In this document: in pieces, positions 1 through 6,600 of the stretch | How the letters are laid out: the number at the start of each line of letters is the position of its first letter | How positions within the stretch are numbered: the stretch's first letter is position 1 | From: a bacterium | GTDB lineage: Bacteria > UBP14 > UBA6098 > B30-G16 | NCBI GenBank assembly: GCA_027064665.1 | Contig: JAMOPH010000319.1 | Location: 1-8,885 of the forward strand | DNA length: 8,885 nt | Reading direction: 5' to 3' | The notes under the pieces: generated by a model | Seen by the model: only the letters and a program-made list of their open reading frames with translations | Told to the model about the DNA's origin: nothing | The model's database searches: none | Made by a program: the position numbers and the translations under genes

Positions 1-107
1 CGGGGGCAACCCTTTTTGAAAAAAGGGCTTTCCCCCGCACCCCCTTCCTAAAAACTTTGGGGTCGGCGCTTGAAAATCAAAGATTTTCAAGCGCCGGAAA
101 GTTTTTA
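1..107. repeat. Composite inverted-repeat element (intergenic, left edge)
   Basis: Almost every base can be placed in nested inverted repeats. The first unit (1-37) has outer arms 1-6/32-37 (CGGGGG/CCCCCG) enclosing a 7-bp stem 10-16/21-27 (CCCTTTT/AAAAGGG). The second unit has outer 10-bp arms 49-58/98-107 (TAAAAACTTT/AAAGTTTTTA) enclosing a perfect 15-bp stem 64-78/82-96 with a three-base AAA loop. The plus strand carries a T run at 102-106 shortly after the long stem, so part of it could end transcription of a gene lying to the left. The two-unit design looks more like a dispersed intergenic repeat or small non-autonomous element than a simple terminator. The element may extend beyond position 1. 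No coding sequence is visible here. Confidence 0.7.
64..106 (+). terminator. Possible rho-independent terminator inside the left-edge element
   Basis: A perfect 15-bp stem (64-78 with 82-96) closes on an AAA loop and is followed after five bases by TTTTT at 102-106. The gap before the T run and the AT-rich upper half of the stem make it a non-ideal intrinsic terminator. The T run also pairs with 49-53 in a larger fold. The gene it would serve lies outside the window, so its role is an inference. Confidence 0.35.
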
Positions 108-191
108 AAAAAGGGCGAGGGAGAAACCGCTATGCACGAAAGCGCCAATGCCAAATTCCTATTTTTTCCTTCTATCTTTGGTAGGGAGTCA

Positions 192-271
192 GGGTGAGGG
201 ACATTTTGTCATCCCCCTCATCCGCCCTGACTTCGTCAGGGCACTTTTTCCCACAAGAGGAGAAGGAAAAA
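192..271 (+). repeat. Triple-hairpin intergenic repeat, copy 1 (upstream of ribF)
   Basis: Three consecutive hairpins are visible. Stem 1 is GGGTGAGGG 192-200 with CCCTCATCC 215-223 (one G-U pair). Stem 2 is a perfect 8 bp, GCCCTGAC 224-231 with GTCAGGGC 235-242, loop TTC. Stem 3 is TTTTTCC 245-251 with GGAAAAA 265-271, and its loop carries an AGAGGAGAA purine stretch that resembles a Shine-Dalgarno sequence. The order CCTCAYCC, hairpin A, one or two bases, hairpin B with a GAGGAGA core, then CCCGG is shared with the minus-strand element at 4640-4689, so the two look like members of one family. Its function is unknown. Confidence 0.6.
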
Positions 272-300
272 CCCGGTGAGTGCAAAGAAAACACACTAAT

Positions 301-1245
301 ATGAATCCAATAAGGACAATATATTTTGGCGGACCTTCGCCGGGGTTTTTGTGCGAAAGCGCGGTCGCGATGGGCAACTTTGACGGAATCCACCGCGGAC
401 ACAAAACGATAATCCAGACACTCATTGACCGCGCCCAACAGATGCACCTTTCCCCGGTCCTTCTGACCTTTGACCCCCACCCGCGGATTGTCTTCGGCGA
501 AAATTTCCAAATTCTCACCACGGTTTATGAGCGGGAGATACTTCTCCGACGCCTTGGGGTTGAGATGATTGTTCACATCCGGTTCACGCGCCAGTTCGCT
601 GAAATTGACCACGAGGAATTCGTGCGGGATTATCTGGTCAGGTCGTTAGGGGCGAAACTCGTCGTTGTGGGATACGACCATCATTTCGGCAAAGGGCGCG
701 CCGGCAACCCCGAAACTCTGATGCAGTTGGGCAAAAAATACGATTTTGAAACCGTGGTTGTTCCGCCTGTGAAACACCGGGGTCAGGAGGTCAGAAGCAG
801 TTTGATACGCCAACTTGTGGGCACCGGAAAAATTGAAGTTGCCAACGACTTTCTGGGACATCCCTATCTTGTGGCGGGGAAAGTGATTGCCGGGCGCGGT
901 CTGGGGAAACAAATCGGATATCCGACGGCAAATTTGGAAATCCCGCCGTTCAAACTTCTCCCGCCCGACGGCGTCTATGCCGCCAGAGTGCGGATAATCC
1001 CCGAGGTCAGTCTGCGGGATTCTATGGTCTATATCGGGCGGGCGCCGACATTCAACCTCCCCCACAGAATGTTTGAGGTGCACATTATGGATTACGAAGG
1101 CGGGTCGCTTTACAACCGCTTTCTGGCGGTTCATCTGATAAAATTTGTCCGCGGGGACAGGGCTTTTCGGTCTGCGGAGGAACTCCGCCGCCAGATAGAC
1201 CACGACGCCGAGATAACCAGACAGATTCTCGCCCGGGGGGAATGA
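301..1245 (+). CDS. ribF: Bifunctional riboflavin kinase / FAD synthetase RibF
   Basis: This cytoplasmic enzyme phosphorylates riboflavin to FMN and adenylates FMN to FAD. The N-terminal adenylyltransferase domain shows GNFDGIHRGH at residues 25-34 (the nucleotidyltransferase HxGH-type motif), GYDHHFGKGRAGN around 124-136 and SSLIRQ at 166-171. The C-terminal riboflavin kinase domain shows GRGLGKQIGYPTAN at 198-211 with the PTAN motif, the IGRAPTF segment near 245-251, FEVHIMDYEG from 258 and the helix ending QIDHD. At 314 residues it has the usual family length. The start is uncertain. ATG 301 gives the MxxIRxI beginning and the spacing to GNFDG seen in family members, but has no close ribosome site. 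In-frame GTG 280 would add seven residues and lies 13 nt after AGAAGG (261-266). A TGA at 277-279 blocks any longer start. The stop abuts the convergent helicase gene. Confidence 0.95.
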   Translation: MNPIRTIYFGGPSPGFLCESAVAMGNFDGIHRGHKTIIQTLIDRAQQMHLSPVLLTFDPHPRIVFGENFQILTTVYEREILLRRLGVEMIVHIRFTRQFAEIDHEEFVRDYLVRSLGAKLVVVGYDHHFGKGRAGNPETLMQLGKKYDFETVVVPPVKHRGQEVRSSLIRQLVGTGKIEVANDFLGHPYLVAGKVIAGRGLGKQIGYPTANLEIPPFKLLPPDGVYAARVRIIPEVSLRDSMVYIGRAPTFNLPHRMFEVHIMDYEGGSLYNRFLAVHLIKFVRGDRAFRSAEELRRQIDHDAEITRQILARGE

Positions 1246-1254
1246 TTATCCCCC
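1236..1254. terminator. Hairpin spanning the touching stop codons of ribF and pcrA
   Basis: GGGGGA (1236-1241) pairs perfectly with TCCCCC (1249-1254), giving a 6-bp, mostly GC stem. The seven-base loop 1242-1248 contains both stop codons: TGA of ribF (1243-1245) and, on the other strand, TAA of the helicase gene (1246-1248). There is a short TTTT at 1260-1263 on the plus side but no strong T run on either side. A bidirectional terminator is plausible because no other space exists between these convergent genes, but the stem is short. Confidence 0.4.
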
Positions 1255-3414
1255 AACAATTTTCAGGCGGGCAAACCCCGCGACAAGTTTTTTCGTCTCG
1301 CCGTTTGCAAACCTGACCGTCAGGATGGCGTCATCGCCGGCGCCGCGGACAGACAGAACCACACCCTCGCCGAAAAACGGATGAACCACCCGCACTCCGC
1401 GCCGATAGGGGCTTTTCTCCGCACTTTTCGCACTTCCCCGCCGCGAGAAAGGCGCCGCATCGGGGATGTAGATTGAACTTTTCGGCACCAGATCAATCTC
1501 CTCAATTGCGTCGGCGGGGAGTTCCCGCAGAAACACCGAGGGCGTCATCTCCTCCACCGAGCCGAACCGCGTGCGCTGTGCGGCGTGGGTGATGAACACA
1601 TTGCGCTTGGCGCGGGTGATTGCCACATAGAACAGGCGGCGCTCCTCCTCCAACTGGGTTTCGTCCTCAAGGGCGCGCAGAAGCGGGAAAATCCCCAACT
1701 CCATCCCGGCGATGAAAACCGTGTGGAACTCCAGCCCCTTGGCGGCGTGAACCGTCATAAGCACCACCTTGTCCTCGCCGGGAGTCCACCGGTCAACATC
1801 GGTCATAAGGGTCACCGACGCCAGAAACTCCCGCAGATTGGCGTCGGGATTGTGGCGCTCAAAGTCCACGGCGGCGGCAATCAACTGCCCGATGTTCTCT
1901 ATCCGCGCATCGGCGGTCAAACTGTCTTCCTCCACCAACGCCTTCAGATACCCGGACTGTTTGACTATCTCCTCAATCAGCACCGAGGGTTTTGCGGTCT
2001 CGGCGTCACGGCGGAAATGCTCCATCATCTCAACGAATCCCCGCAGGGCGTCGGCGGTATTTTTCCTGACGGGCAGAGGCACACCGCTGGCGACAAACTC
2101 ATAGATTGACATCCCCGCCTGTTTGGCGAGTTCGGAAAGTTTCGCCAGAGTGGCGCTTCCTATCCCCCGCCGCGGGCGGTTGATTATCCGCTTGAACGAA
2201 AGGTCATCGTCGGGATTGACCATAAGGCGGAGATATGCCAGGATGTCTTTGATTTCCATCCGCTCGTAGAATCCCACGCCGCCGACCACGCTGTAGGGGA
2301 TATCGTTCTCCATCAGTTTCTGCTCAAAGGTTCGGGAGAGGGCGTTGATGCGATAGAGAACCGCCATTTCGCCGAAGGGGACACCCTCAGCGGCAAGTTC
2401 GGTCATCTTTTTGACCACAAACTCCGCCTCGGCGTAATCGTCGGGGAAACGAATTACTCTCACCGGCTCGCCGGCGGGGGCATCAGTGTAGAGGGTTTTG
2501 CTGTGGCGAAGGCGGTTGTTGGATATAAGCACCGACGCCGCACGCAGAATTTTCCCCGTGGAACGGTAGTTCTTCTCAAGTTTGATGATTTTGCAGTTGG
2601 GATAATACCGCGGGAAATCAATTATGTTTTTCACCTGTGCGCCGCGCCAGGAGTATATTGACTGGTCGTCATCGCCGACAACCGTGATGTTCTGATGCTC
2701 CCGCGTCAACTGGCGCAGAAACGCGAACTGGGTCTCGTTGGTGTCCTGAAACTCGTCCACTAAAATATACTGAAAAATCTGGGAGTATTTGTGTCTTGTG
2801 CGCTCGTCCGCCTCAAGTAGTTTGACGGTCAGGGAAATCATATCGTCAAAGTCCACGGCGGAAAAGCGGCGGAGTGAGTTCTGATATTCCGCATATATCT
2901 TTGCGAGGGTTTTCTCTGCGGGGGTTGAGGCGTATTCCGCAAACTCCGAGGGGGAGACCATCCTGCGCTTGAGTTTGCTTATTGCGGCGGCGATTTTGCG
3001 GTGGTCAACGCTTTTGGGGTCAAGACCGAAATCGGCGATGATGCCCTTTATCAACTGCTGGGAGTCGTCGGCATCAAAGATAACATAGTCGTGGGGGATA
3101 CCGATTTTCTCGCCGTCAATCCGCAGAATTCTTCCGCAGATTGAGTGGAATGTCCCCACCCAGGCACGCTTTATTGACTGCCCAAGCAAAAACTCCACCC
3201 GTTCGGTCATCTCGGCGGCGGCTTTGTTGGTGAATGTCACCGCCAGAATTGAATCTGGGGAAATCCCAACCTGGCGCACAAGATAGGCGATTTTGTAGGT
3301 CAACATCCGGGTTTTGCCGCTTCCCGCACCGGCTAAAACCAGCACCGGTCCGTCAATTGCCACCACACCCTCATACTGCTGGGGATTGAGTTCCTTTTCA
3401 AAATCAATGGTCAT
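1246..3414 (-). CDS. pcrA: PcrA/UvrD-type superfamily 1A DNA helicase
   Basis: This is a 3'-5' ATP-dependent DNA helicase with roles in excision repair, removal of RecA from DNA and rescue of replication or transcription conflicts. All SF1A motifs are present and intact in the 722-residue product: Walker A AGAGSGKT at 28-35, TFTNKAAAEM at 60-69 (Ia), GTFHSICGR at 87-95 (Ib), VDEFQD at 219-224 (II), GDDDQSIYSWRGA at 247-259 (III), KNYRST at 281-286 (IV), TVHAAKGLEF at 554-563 (V) and RRLFYVAITRAKR at 592-604 (VI). The C-terminal 673-720 segment, beginning GVRVVHPFFGEGVV, matches the PcrA Tudor-like domain that contacts RNA polymerase, which favours PcrA/UvrD over Rep. ATG 3414 puts FEKELNPQQ at the normal place for the Q motif. 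ATG 3426 and TTG 3453 are in-frame alternatives, and no strong ribosome site decides. It lies 55 nt downstream of the DUF362 gene. Confidence 0.94.
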   Translation of the reverse strand: MTIDFEKELNPQQYEGVVAIDGPVLVLAGAGSGKTRMLTYKIAYLVRQVGISPDSILAVTFTNKAAAEMTERVEFLLGQSIKRAWVGTFHSICGRILRIDGEKIGIPHDYVIFDADDSQQLIKGIIADFGLDPKSVDHRKIAAAISKLKRRMVSPSEFAEYASTPAEKTLAKIYAEYQNSLRRFSAVDFDDMISLTVKLLEADERTRHKYSQIFQYILVDEFQDTNETQFAFLRQLTREHQNITVVGDDDQSIYSWRGAQVKNIIDFPRYYPNCKIIKLEKNYRSTGKILRAASVLISNNRLRHSKTLYTDAPAGEPVRVIRFPDDYAEAEFVVKKMTELAAEGVPFGEMAVLYRINALSRTFEQKLMENDIPYSVVGGVGFYERMEIKDILAYLRLMVNPDDDLSFKRIINRPRRGIGSATLAKLSELAKQAGMSIYEFVASGVPLPVRKNTADALRGFVEMMEHFRRDAETAKPSVLIEEIVKQSGYLKALVEEDSLTADARIENIGQLIAAAVDFERHNPDANLREFLASVTLMTDVDRWTPGEDKVVLMTVHAAKGLEFHTVFIAGMELGIFPLLRALEDETQLEEERRLFYVAITRAKRNVFITHAAQRTRFGSVEEMTPSVFLRELPADAIEEIDLVPKSSIYIPDAAPFSRRGSAKSAEKSPYRRGVRVVHPFFGEGVVLSVRGAGDDAILTVRFANGETKKLVAGFARLKIVGG

Positions 3415-3469
3415 AGCGCAAACCATATATGGGACAATCCCCGCCGGGCGCAAGGATTTTCCCGAAAAA

Positions 3470-4585
3470 CTACTCCACCAACCGAGTGAGGGGGCTTTTT
3501 TTGAACACTATCGCCCCCACAGGGCAGATCTCGTGGCAACAGTAACATCGTATGCACTTTGAATAGTCAAATTTCGGCGGGGTTCTGCCTATCTCCATAG
3601 AAATCGCCCCCCCCGGGCAGGATTTGAAACACTCGCCGCACTTTATGCATTTTGCCTCATCCACTCCGGGTTTGACCTGAACCAGCCGCCCGGCAATTCT
3701 TGTGAACCACGCCGGCAAAAAATACAAATGCAGATTTGATGGGATTTTGAAATTTTTGGGTTTTTCAGGCGCCGGCGGAAGTGTTTTGACCTCATAATCG
3801 GGGATAAGTCCTCTCTTCCGCAAAACATTGACTATGGGGGAGTGTTTTTTGAGTCCGACAAAATTTTCCACAAAATCGTCCAGTGCGGGGGCGCTGTCTG
3901 AAAGGGCGAAGATGCCAAGTTTCCGTGGTCTGCCCGCCGAGGGTCCGTTGCCATCCATACCGACAATCCCATCAACCACCGCCAGACGAATTTTCGGCGC
4001 AATGTGGGAATACAGATTCACCACCAACCCGGCGAATTTGTATGGCGTGGGATAAATTTTGTGATACTCCGCCTTGCGAAACCCCGGCACAAGACCGTAG
4101 AGGTTTTTCACCGCAAGGGTCATAAGTTCAAGGCTGTGGGATTTGAGTTTGGCGAGGTCAACGATTCCGTCCACCTCGTCAACGATCTTTGAGATGTGGA
4201 GAGTTTGTCTGTCGGGCAGGGGGATTTTGCGGGCGCCCTTCGCCTCAAGGGGGATAATTTCGGCGCCCATTTTTTTCGCCACATCGGCGATGCCGGTTTT
4301 GGCATAGACTGTTTTAGTTCCCCGCAGGACACCGCCGGGGGAATCGCCGACTATGGGGATGGCGCTCCGGTCAATAACTGCGCCTAAAACCGCCTCAACC
4401 ACCGCAGGATGAGTTGTTACGGCACGCTCCGGCGGAAAACCAGCAAGTATATTAGGCTTGACCAGTATCCTTTCCCCGGGACGGACGAAATCGCTCTGCC
4501 CTGTCTCATCCAGAAGGCGCTCAAAAGATTCCCTTATCGCCGCCGCATCGTAGGTCTCAATCCGTGTGATTCCCACCGCCGCCAT
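3470..4585 (-). CDS. DUF362 domain protein with C-terminal 2x[4Fe-4S] ferredoxin domain
   Basis: The N-terminal ~290 residues carry typical DUF362 features: LVKPNIL, VGDSPGG, KLKSHSLELMTLAVKN, then VVDGIVGMDGNGPSAGRPR. The C-terminus has two CxxCxxCxxxCP clusters, Cys 313/316/319/323 and Cys 344/347/350/354, plus an extra Cys 349, so it should bind two [4Fe-4S] clusters. No signal peptide or clear membrane span is seen, so a cytoplasmic redox or electron-transfer role is likely. The substrate is unknown, as for most of the family. The start is ATG 4585 (371 residues), with GGGAAGG (4604-4598) 12 nt upstream. The frame stays open back to GTG 4693, but that stretch runs through a hairpin repeat and is not expected to be protein. 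It lies between kbl and pcrA on the same strand. Confidence 0.88.
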   Translation of the reverse strand: MAAVGITRIETYDAAAIRESFERLLDETGQSDFVRPGERILVKPNILAGFPPERAVTTHPAVVEAVLGAVIDRSAIPIVGDSPGGVLRGTKTVYAKTGIADVAKKMGAEIIPLEAKGARKIPLPDRQTLHISKIVDEVDGIVDLAKLKSHSLELMTLAVKNLYGLVPGFRKAEYHKIYPTPYKFAGLVVNLYSHIAPKIRLAVVDGIVGMDGNGPSAGRPRKLGIFALSDSAPALDDFVENFVGLKKHSPIVNVLRKRGLIPDYEVKTLPPAPEKPKNFKIPSNLHLYFLPAWFTRIAGRLVQVKPGVDEAKCIKCGECFKSCPGGAISMEIGRTPPKFDYSKCIRCYCCHEICPVGAIVFKKSPLTRLVE

Positions 4586-4639
4586 AGGGTCAAAATACCT
4601 TCCCGCCGGGAGATAAACAAGTGGTTTGCGCCGGGGAAA

Positions 4640-4689
4640 CCCTCTCCTCACTGGAGAGGGTAGTTCGCCGCAGGGCGAACCGGGTGAGG
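4640..4689 (-). repeat. Tandem-hairpin intergenic repeat, copy 2 (between kbl and the DUF362 gene)
   Basis: There are two perfect hairpins. The first is CCCTCTCC 4640-4647 with GGAGAGGG 4653-4660 (8 bp, 5-base loop). The second is GTTCGCC 4663-4669 with GGCGAAC 4674-4680 (7 bp, GCAG loop). CCGGGTGAGG (4680-4689) follows. Read on the minus strand the order is CCTCACCCG, hairpin A, TA, hairpin B with GAGGAGAGGG, TTTCCCCGG. This matches the architecture of the plus-strand copy near 211-275. It fills most of the 129-nt gap downstream of kbl and could reduce read-through or protect the kbl mRNA 3' end, though no T run follows it. Confidence 0.65.
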
Positions 4690-4714
4690 ACACAGAAAGT
4701 TTTGTTCATCCCGC

Positions 4715-5905
4715 TTAAATAAGCCCATACTTCTTTCCCACTTTTTCAAATGCCGCCAGCGCCTTGTCAAGGTGTTCTTTGGTGTGGGCGGCGGAAACCT
4801 GCACGCGGATTCTCGCCTGCCCCTTGGGAACCACCGGATACGAGAACCCGACCACATATATTCCCTCGTCCAGCAGGTCGCGGGCGAAGTCGTTGGCTAA
4901 TTTGCCCTCATACAGCATAATCGGCGTGATCGGGTGTTCGCCGGGCTTGACATCAAGACCCAACTGCTCAATTCCCCTGCGGAAGTATTTGGTGTTCTCC
5001 TCAAGTCTGTCGCGGAGTTCGGTGGTCTCGGACAGCATATCCAGAACGGCGATTGATGCGGCGACGATTGATGGCGCTAAGGTGTTTGAGAAAAGATACG
5101 GACGGGATCTCTGGCGGAGCATATCAATGAACTCCTGCGGTCCTGCGGTGAAACCGCCGTTGGCGCCGCCGAGAGCCTTGCCCAGCGTTGAGGTGATTAT
5201 GTCCACCTTCACGCCGAAGTGCTCAAAGGTGCCGCGCCCGGTCTTGCCGATAAATCCTGTGGCGTGGGAATCGTCAACCATAACCAGCGAGCCGTATTTC
5301 TCCGCCAGCGGAACAATCTCATCCAACTTCGCCATATCGCCGTCCATTGAGAACACGCCGTCGGTGACAATTATCTTGTATTTTTTGTCCTGTGCCTGTT
5401 TGAGTTTCTCCTCAAGGTCAGCCATATCGCTGTGCTTGTAAATCAGGCGCATCGCCTTTTTCGCCAGACGGATTCCGTCAATGATGCTGGCGTGGTTGAG
5501 TTCGTCGGTGATGATTGCGGCGTCCTCGGAGTTGAAAAACGGCTCAAACAGCCCGCCGTTGGCGTCAAAGCAGGCGACATAGAGTATTGCGTCATCCATC
5601 CCCAGAAAATCCGCCAGTTTGCGCTCCAGTTCCTTGTGGATATCAAGCGTTCCGCAGATGAAACGGACGGAAGCCATCCCATAGGAGTATTTCTCCAGTG
5701 CCTTTTTCGCCGCTTCCTTGACCTTGGGATGATTTGCCAGCCCGAGGTAGTTGTTGGCGCAGAAATTTATCACCTTCCTGCCGTCGGCGAGAGTGACCAC
5801 CGCATCCTGCGGCGAGGTGATAATCCTCTCCTCCTTCCACAGTCCGGCGTCCTTGATGCTTTGAAGTTCGGCGACAATCCAGTTTCTCATCTCATCGGAA
5901 AACAT
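4715..5905 (-). CDS. kbl: Glycine C-acetyltransferase (2-amino-3-ketobutyrate CoA ligase)
   Basis: This PLP enzyme of the alpha-oxoamine synthase family cleaves 2-amino-3-ketobutyrate with CoA to glycine and acetyl-CoA, the second step of threonine breakdown by way of threonine dehydrogenase. The 396-residue length is that of Kbl. Visible are NNYLGLANHP near 51-60, the PLP-stacking His in ELNHAS (H138), DDSHATGF with D211 and H214, and the Schiff-base lysine K243 in STLGKALGGANGG. The following RQRSRPYLFSNTLAPSIVAAS block is closer to Kbl than to BioF, HemA or serine palmitoyltransferase. ATG 5905 is preceded by AAGGAGG (5917-5911) with 5-nt spacing, so the start is secure. No threonine dehydrogenase gene is in view. 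The downstream neighbour is the DUF362 iron-sulfur gene. BioF-type activity cannot be fully excluded from sequence alone. Confidence 0.92.
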   Translation of the reverse strand: MFSDEMRNWIVAELQSIKDAGLWKEERIITSPQDAVVTLADGRKVINFCANNYLGLANHPKVKEAAKKALEKYSYGMASVRFICGTLDIHKELERKLADFLGMDDAILYVACFDANGGLFEPFFNSEDAAIITDELNHASIIDGIRLAKKAMRLIYKHSDMADLEEKLKQAQDKKYKIIVTDGVFSMDGDMAKLDEIVPLAEKYGSLVMVDDSHATGFIGKTGRGTFEHFGVKVDIITSTLGKALGGANGGFTAGPQEFIDMLRQRSRPYLFSNTLAPSIVAASIAVLDMLSETTELRDRLEENTKYFRRGIEQLGLDVKPGEHPITPIMLYEGKLANDFARDLLDEGIYVVGFSYPVVPKGQARIRVQVSAAHTKEHLDKALAAFEKVGKKYGLI

Positions 5906-6153
5906 AGCGCCCTCCTTGTTAGGTGCCTTTTTATTAAGAAAATACCACAGGATGAAAAAATCAACATTATTGTAAGAATAAGTTCAGCATTTTGCGATGG
6001 TAACCCTAAAAGCGACGAGGGGAAAATATATGTTGAGGAATTTATAACCCCGGCGGCTGTCTCTCCTGTGTTTTGCAAAGTCCCAGAATAAAATCCTTGC
6101 TTATCCGCGATTGGGGATTACTTTTTCAAATAACAAATCCCGAGGAGACGGCG
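5906..6153. promoter_or_regulatory. Divergent intergenic region between kbl and rimP
   Basis: These 248 bases separate divergently transcribed genes and hold no convincing gene, so both promoters should lie here. The part between about 5925 and 6010 is AT-rich. Candidate boxes are weak. On the minus strand, TTGAAA (6128-6123) is followed 18 nt later by GATAAG. On the plus strand, TTGCTT near 6097-6102 is followed 16 nt later by TACTTT. Neither is strong enough to call alone. No operator palindrome or riboswitch-like structure stands out. The kbl Shine-Dalgarno sequence (5917-5911) and the rimP one (6142-6147) mark its two ends. Confidence 0.45.
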
Positions 6154-6591
6154 ATGGAGGAGATTCTACCACAGGTTGAGCGCTTGGTGGCGCCGATTGT
6201 GGAGAATATGGGCTACGAGTTGGTTGAGGTGGCTATCGCAGGCACCGGAAATGCCACAGTCGTGCGGATTTTTGTGCACCGTGAGGGCGGGATAACTGTT
6301 GACGAACTTGCCAAAATCTCCCGCAGAATCTCGGAAGCACTTGACAAAGAGGATTTCATTCATCATAGATACTTTCTTGAGGTGTCATCTCCGGGACTGG
6401 ATAGAAAACTGACATCCCTGCGGGATTTCCAGAGGGTAATCTCCGAGACACTGAGAATCATCCTTGACGACGGCAGAGCAGTGGAGGGCAAACTTATTGA
6501 GGCTACACCGGAGTTTTTGGTAGTAAAAACCAAAGCGGGCGAGCAGAAAATCCCGTTTAGCAAAGTCAATTTTGGCAAGATAATTTTTTAG
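6154..6591 (+). CDS. rimP: Ribosome maturation factor RimP
   Basis: RimP assists assembly of the 30S subunit, acting with S12 and 16S rRNA in the cytoplasm. The 145-residue product has the family's N-terminal alpha-beta domain (VAPIVENMGYELVEV at 12-26, followed by VRIFVHREGGITVDEL) and the signature FLEVSSPGLDRKL at 74-86. The C-terminal SH3-like barrel covers about 90-145, including DGRAVEGKL and a lysine-rich strand near the end. ATG 6154 is chosen because GAGGAG at 6142-6147 lies six bases upstream and the protein then begins like other RimPs. An in-frame ATG at 6073 would add 27 unmatched residues. It is the first gene of the rimP-nusA-infB operon. Its stop codon TAG is embedded in the nusA ribosome site, which suggests translational coupling. 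Confidence 0.93.
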   Translation: MEEILPQVERLVAPIVENMGYELVEVAIAGTGNATVVRIFVHREGGITVDELAKISRRISEALDKEDFIHHRYFLEVSSPGLDRKLTSLRDFQRVISETLRIILDDGRAVEGKLIEATPEFLVVKTKAGEQKIPFSKVNFGKIIF

Positions 6592-6597
6592 GAGGAG
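6590..6597 (+). promoter_or_regulatory. nusA ribosome binding site overlapping the rimP stop
   Basis: AGGAGGAG begins inside the rimP stop codon (TAG at 6589-6591) and ends three bases before the nusA ATG at 6601. Ribosomes finishing rimP therefore stop directly on the nusA initiation site, an arrangement expected to couple the two translations. Confidence 0.8.
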
Positions 6598-6600
6598 TGT

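Noticed and set aside
1..300. CRISPR array or small RNA gene in the repeat-rich left edge
   Set aside because: The repeats are inverted, not direct repeats with regular spacers. No promoter strong enough to argue for a separate small RNA was seen.
1585..2109. Plus-strand open frames antisense to the helicase gene
   Set aside because: They overlap conserved helicase motifs V and VI and neighbouring sequence, and they encode no recognisable protein.
4586..4693. N-terminal extension of the DUF362 protein from GTG 4693 (36 more residues)
   Set aside because: The extra frame runs through two perfect hairpins of a dispersed repeat, and the encoded peptide does not resemble the family. ATG 4585 gives the usual DUF362 beginning.
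4715..5905. BioF (8-amino-7-oxononanoate synthase) instead of Kbl
   Set aside because: The length, the DDSHATGF and RQRSRPYLFSNTLAPSIVAAS segments and the N-terminal region fit Kbl better, and no other biotin gene is nearby.
5432..6091. Plus-strand open frame overlapping the 5' half of kbl and the divergent intergenic region
   Set aside because: Most of it is antisense to kbl. The product shows no domain pattern, and the kbl frame has a strong ribosome site and intact catalytic residues.
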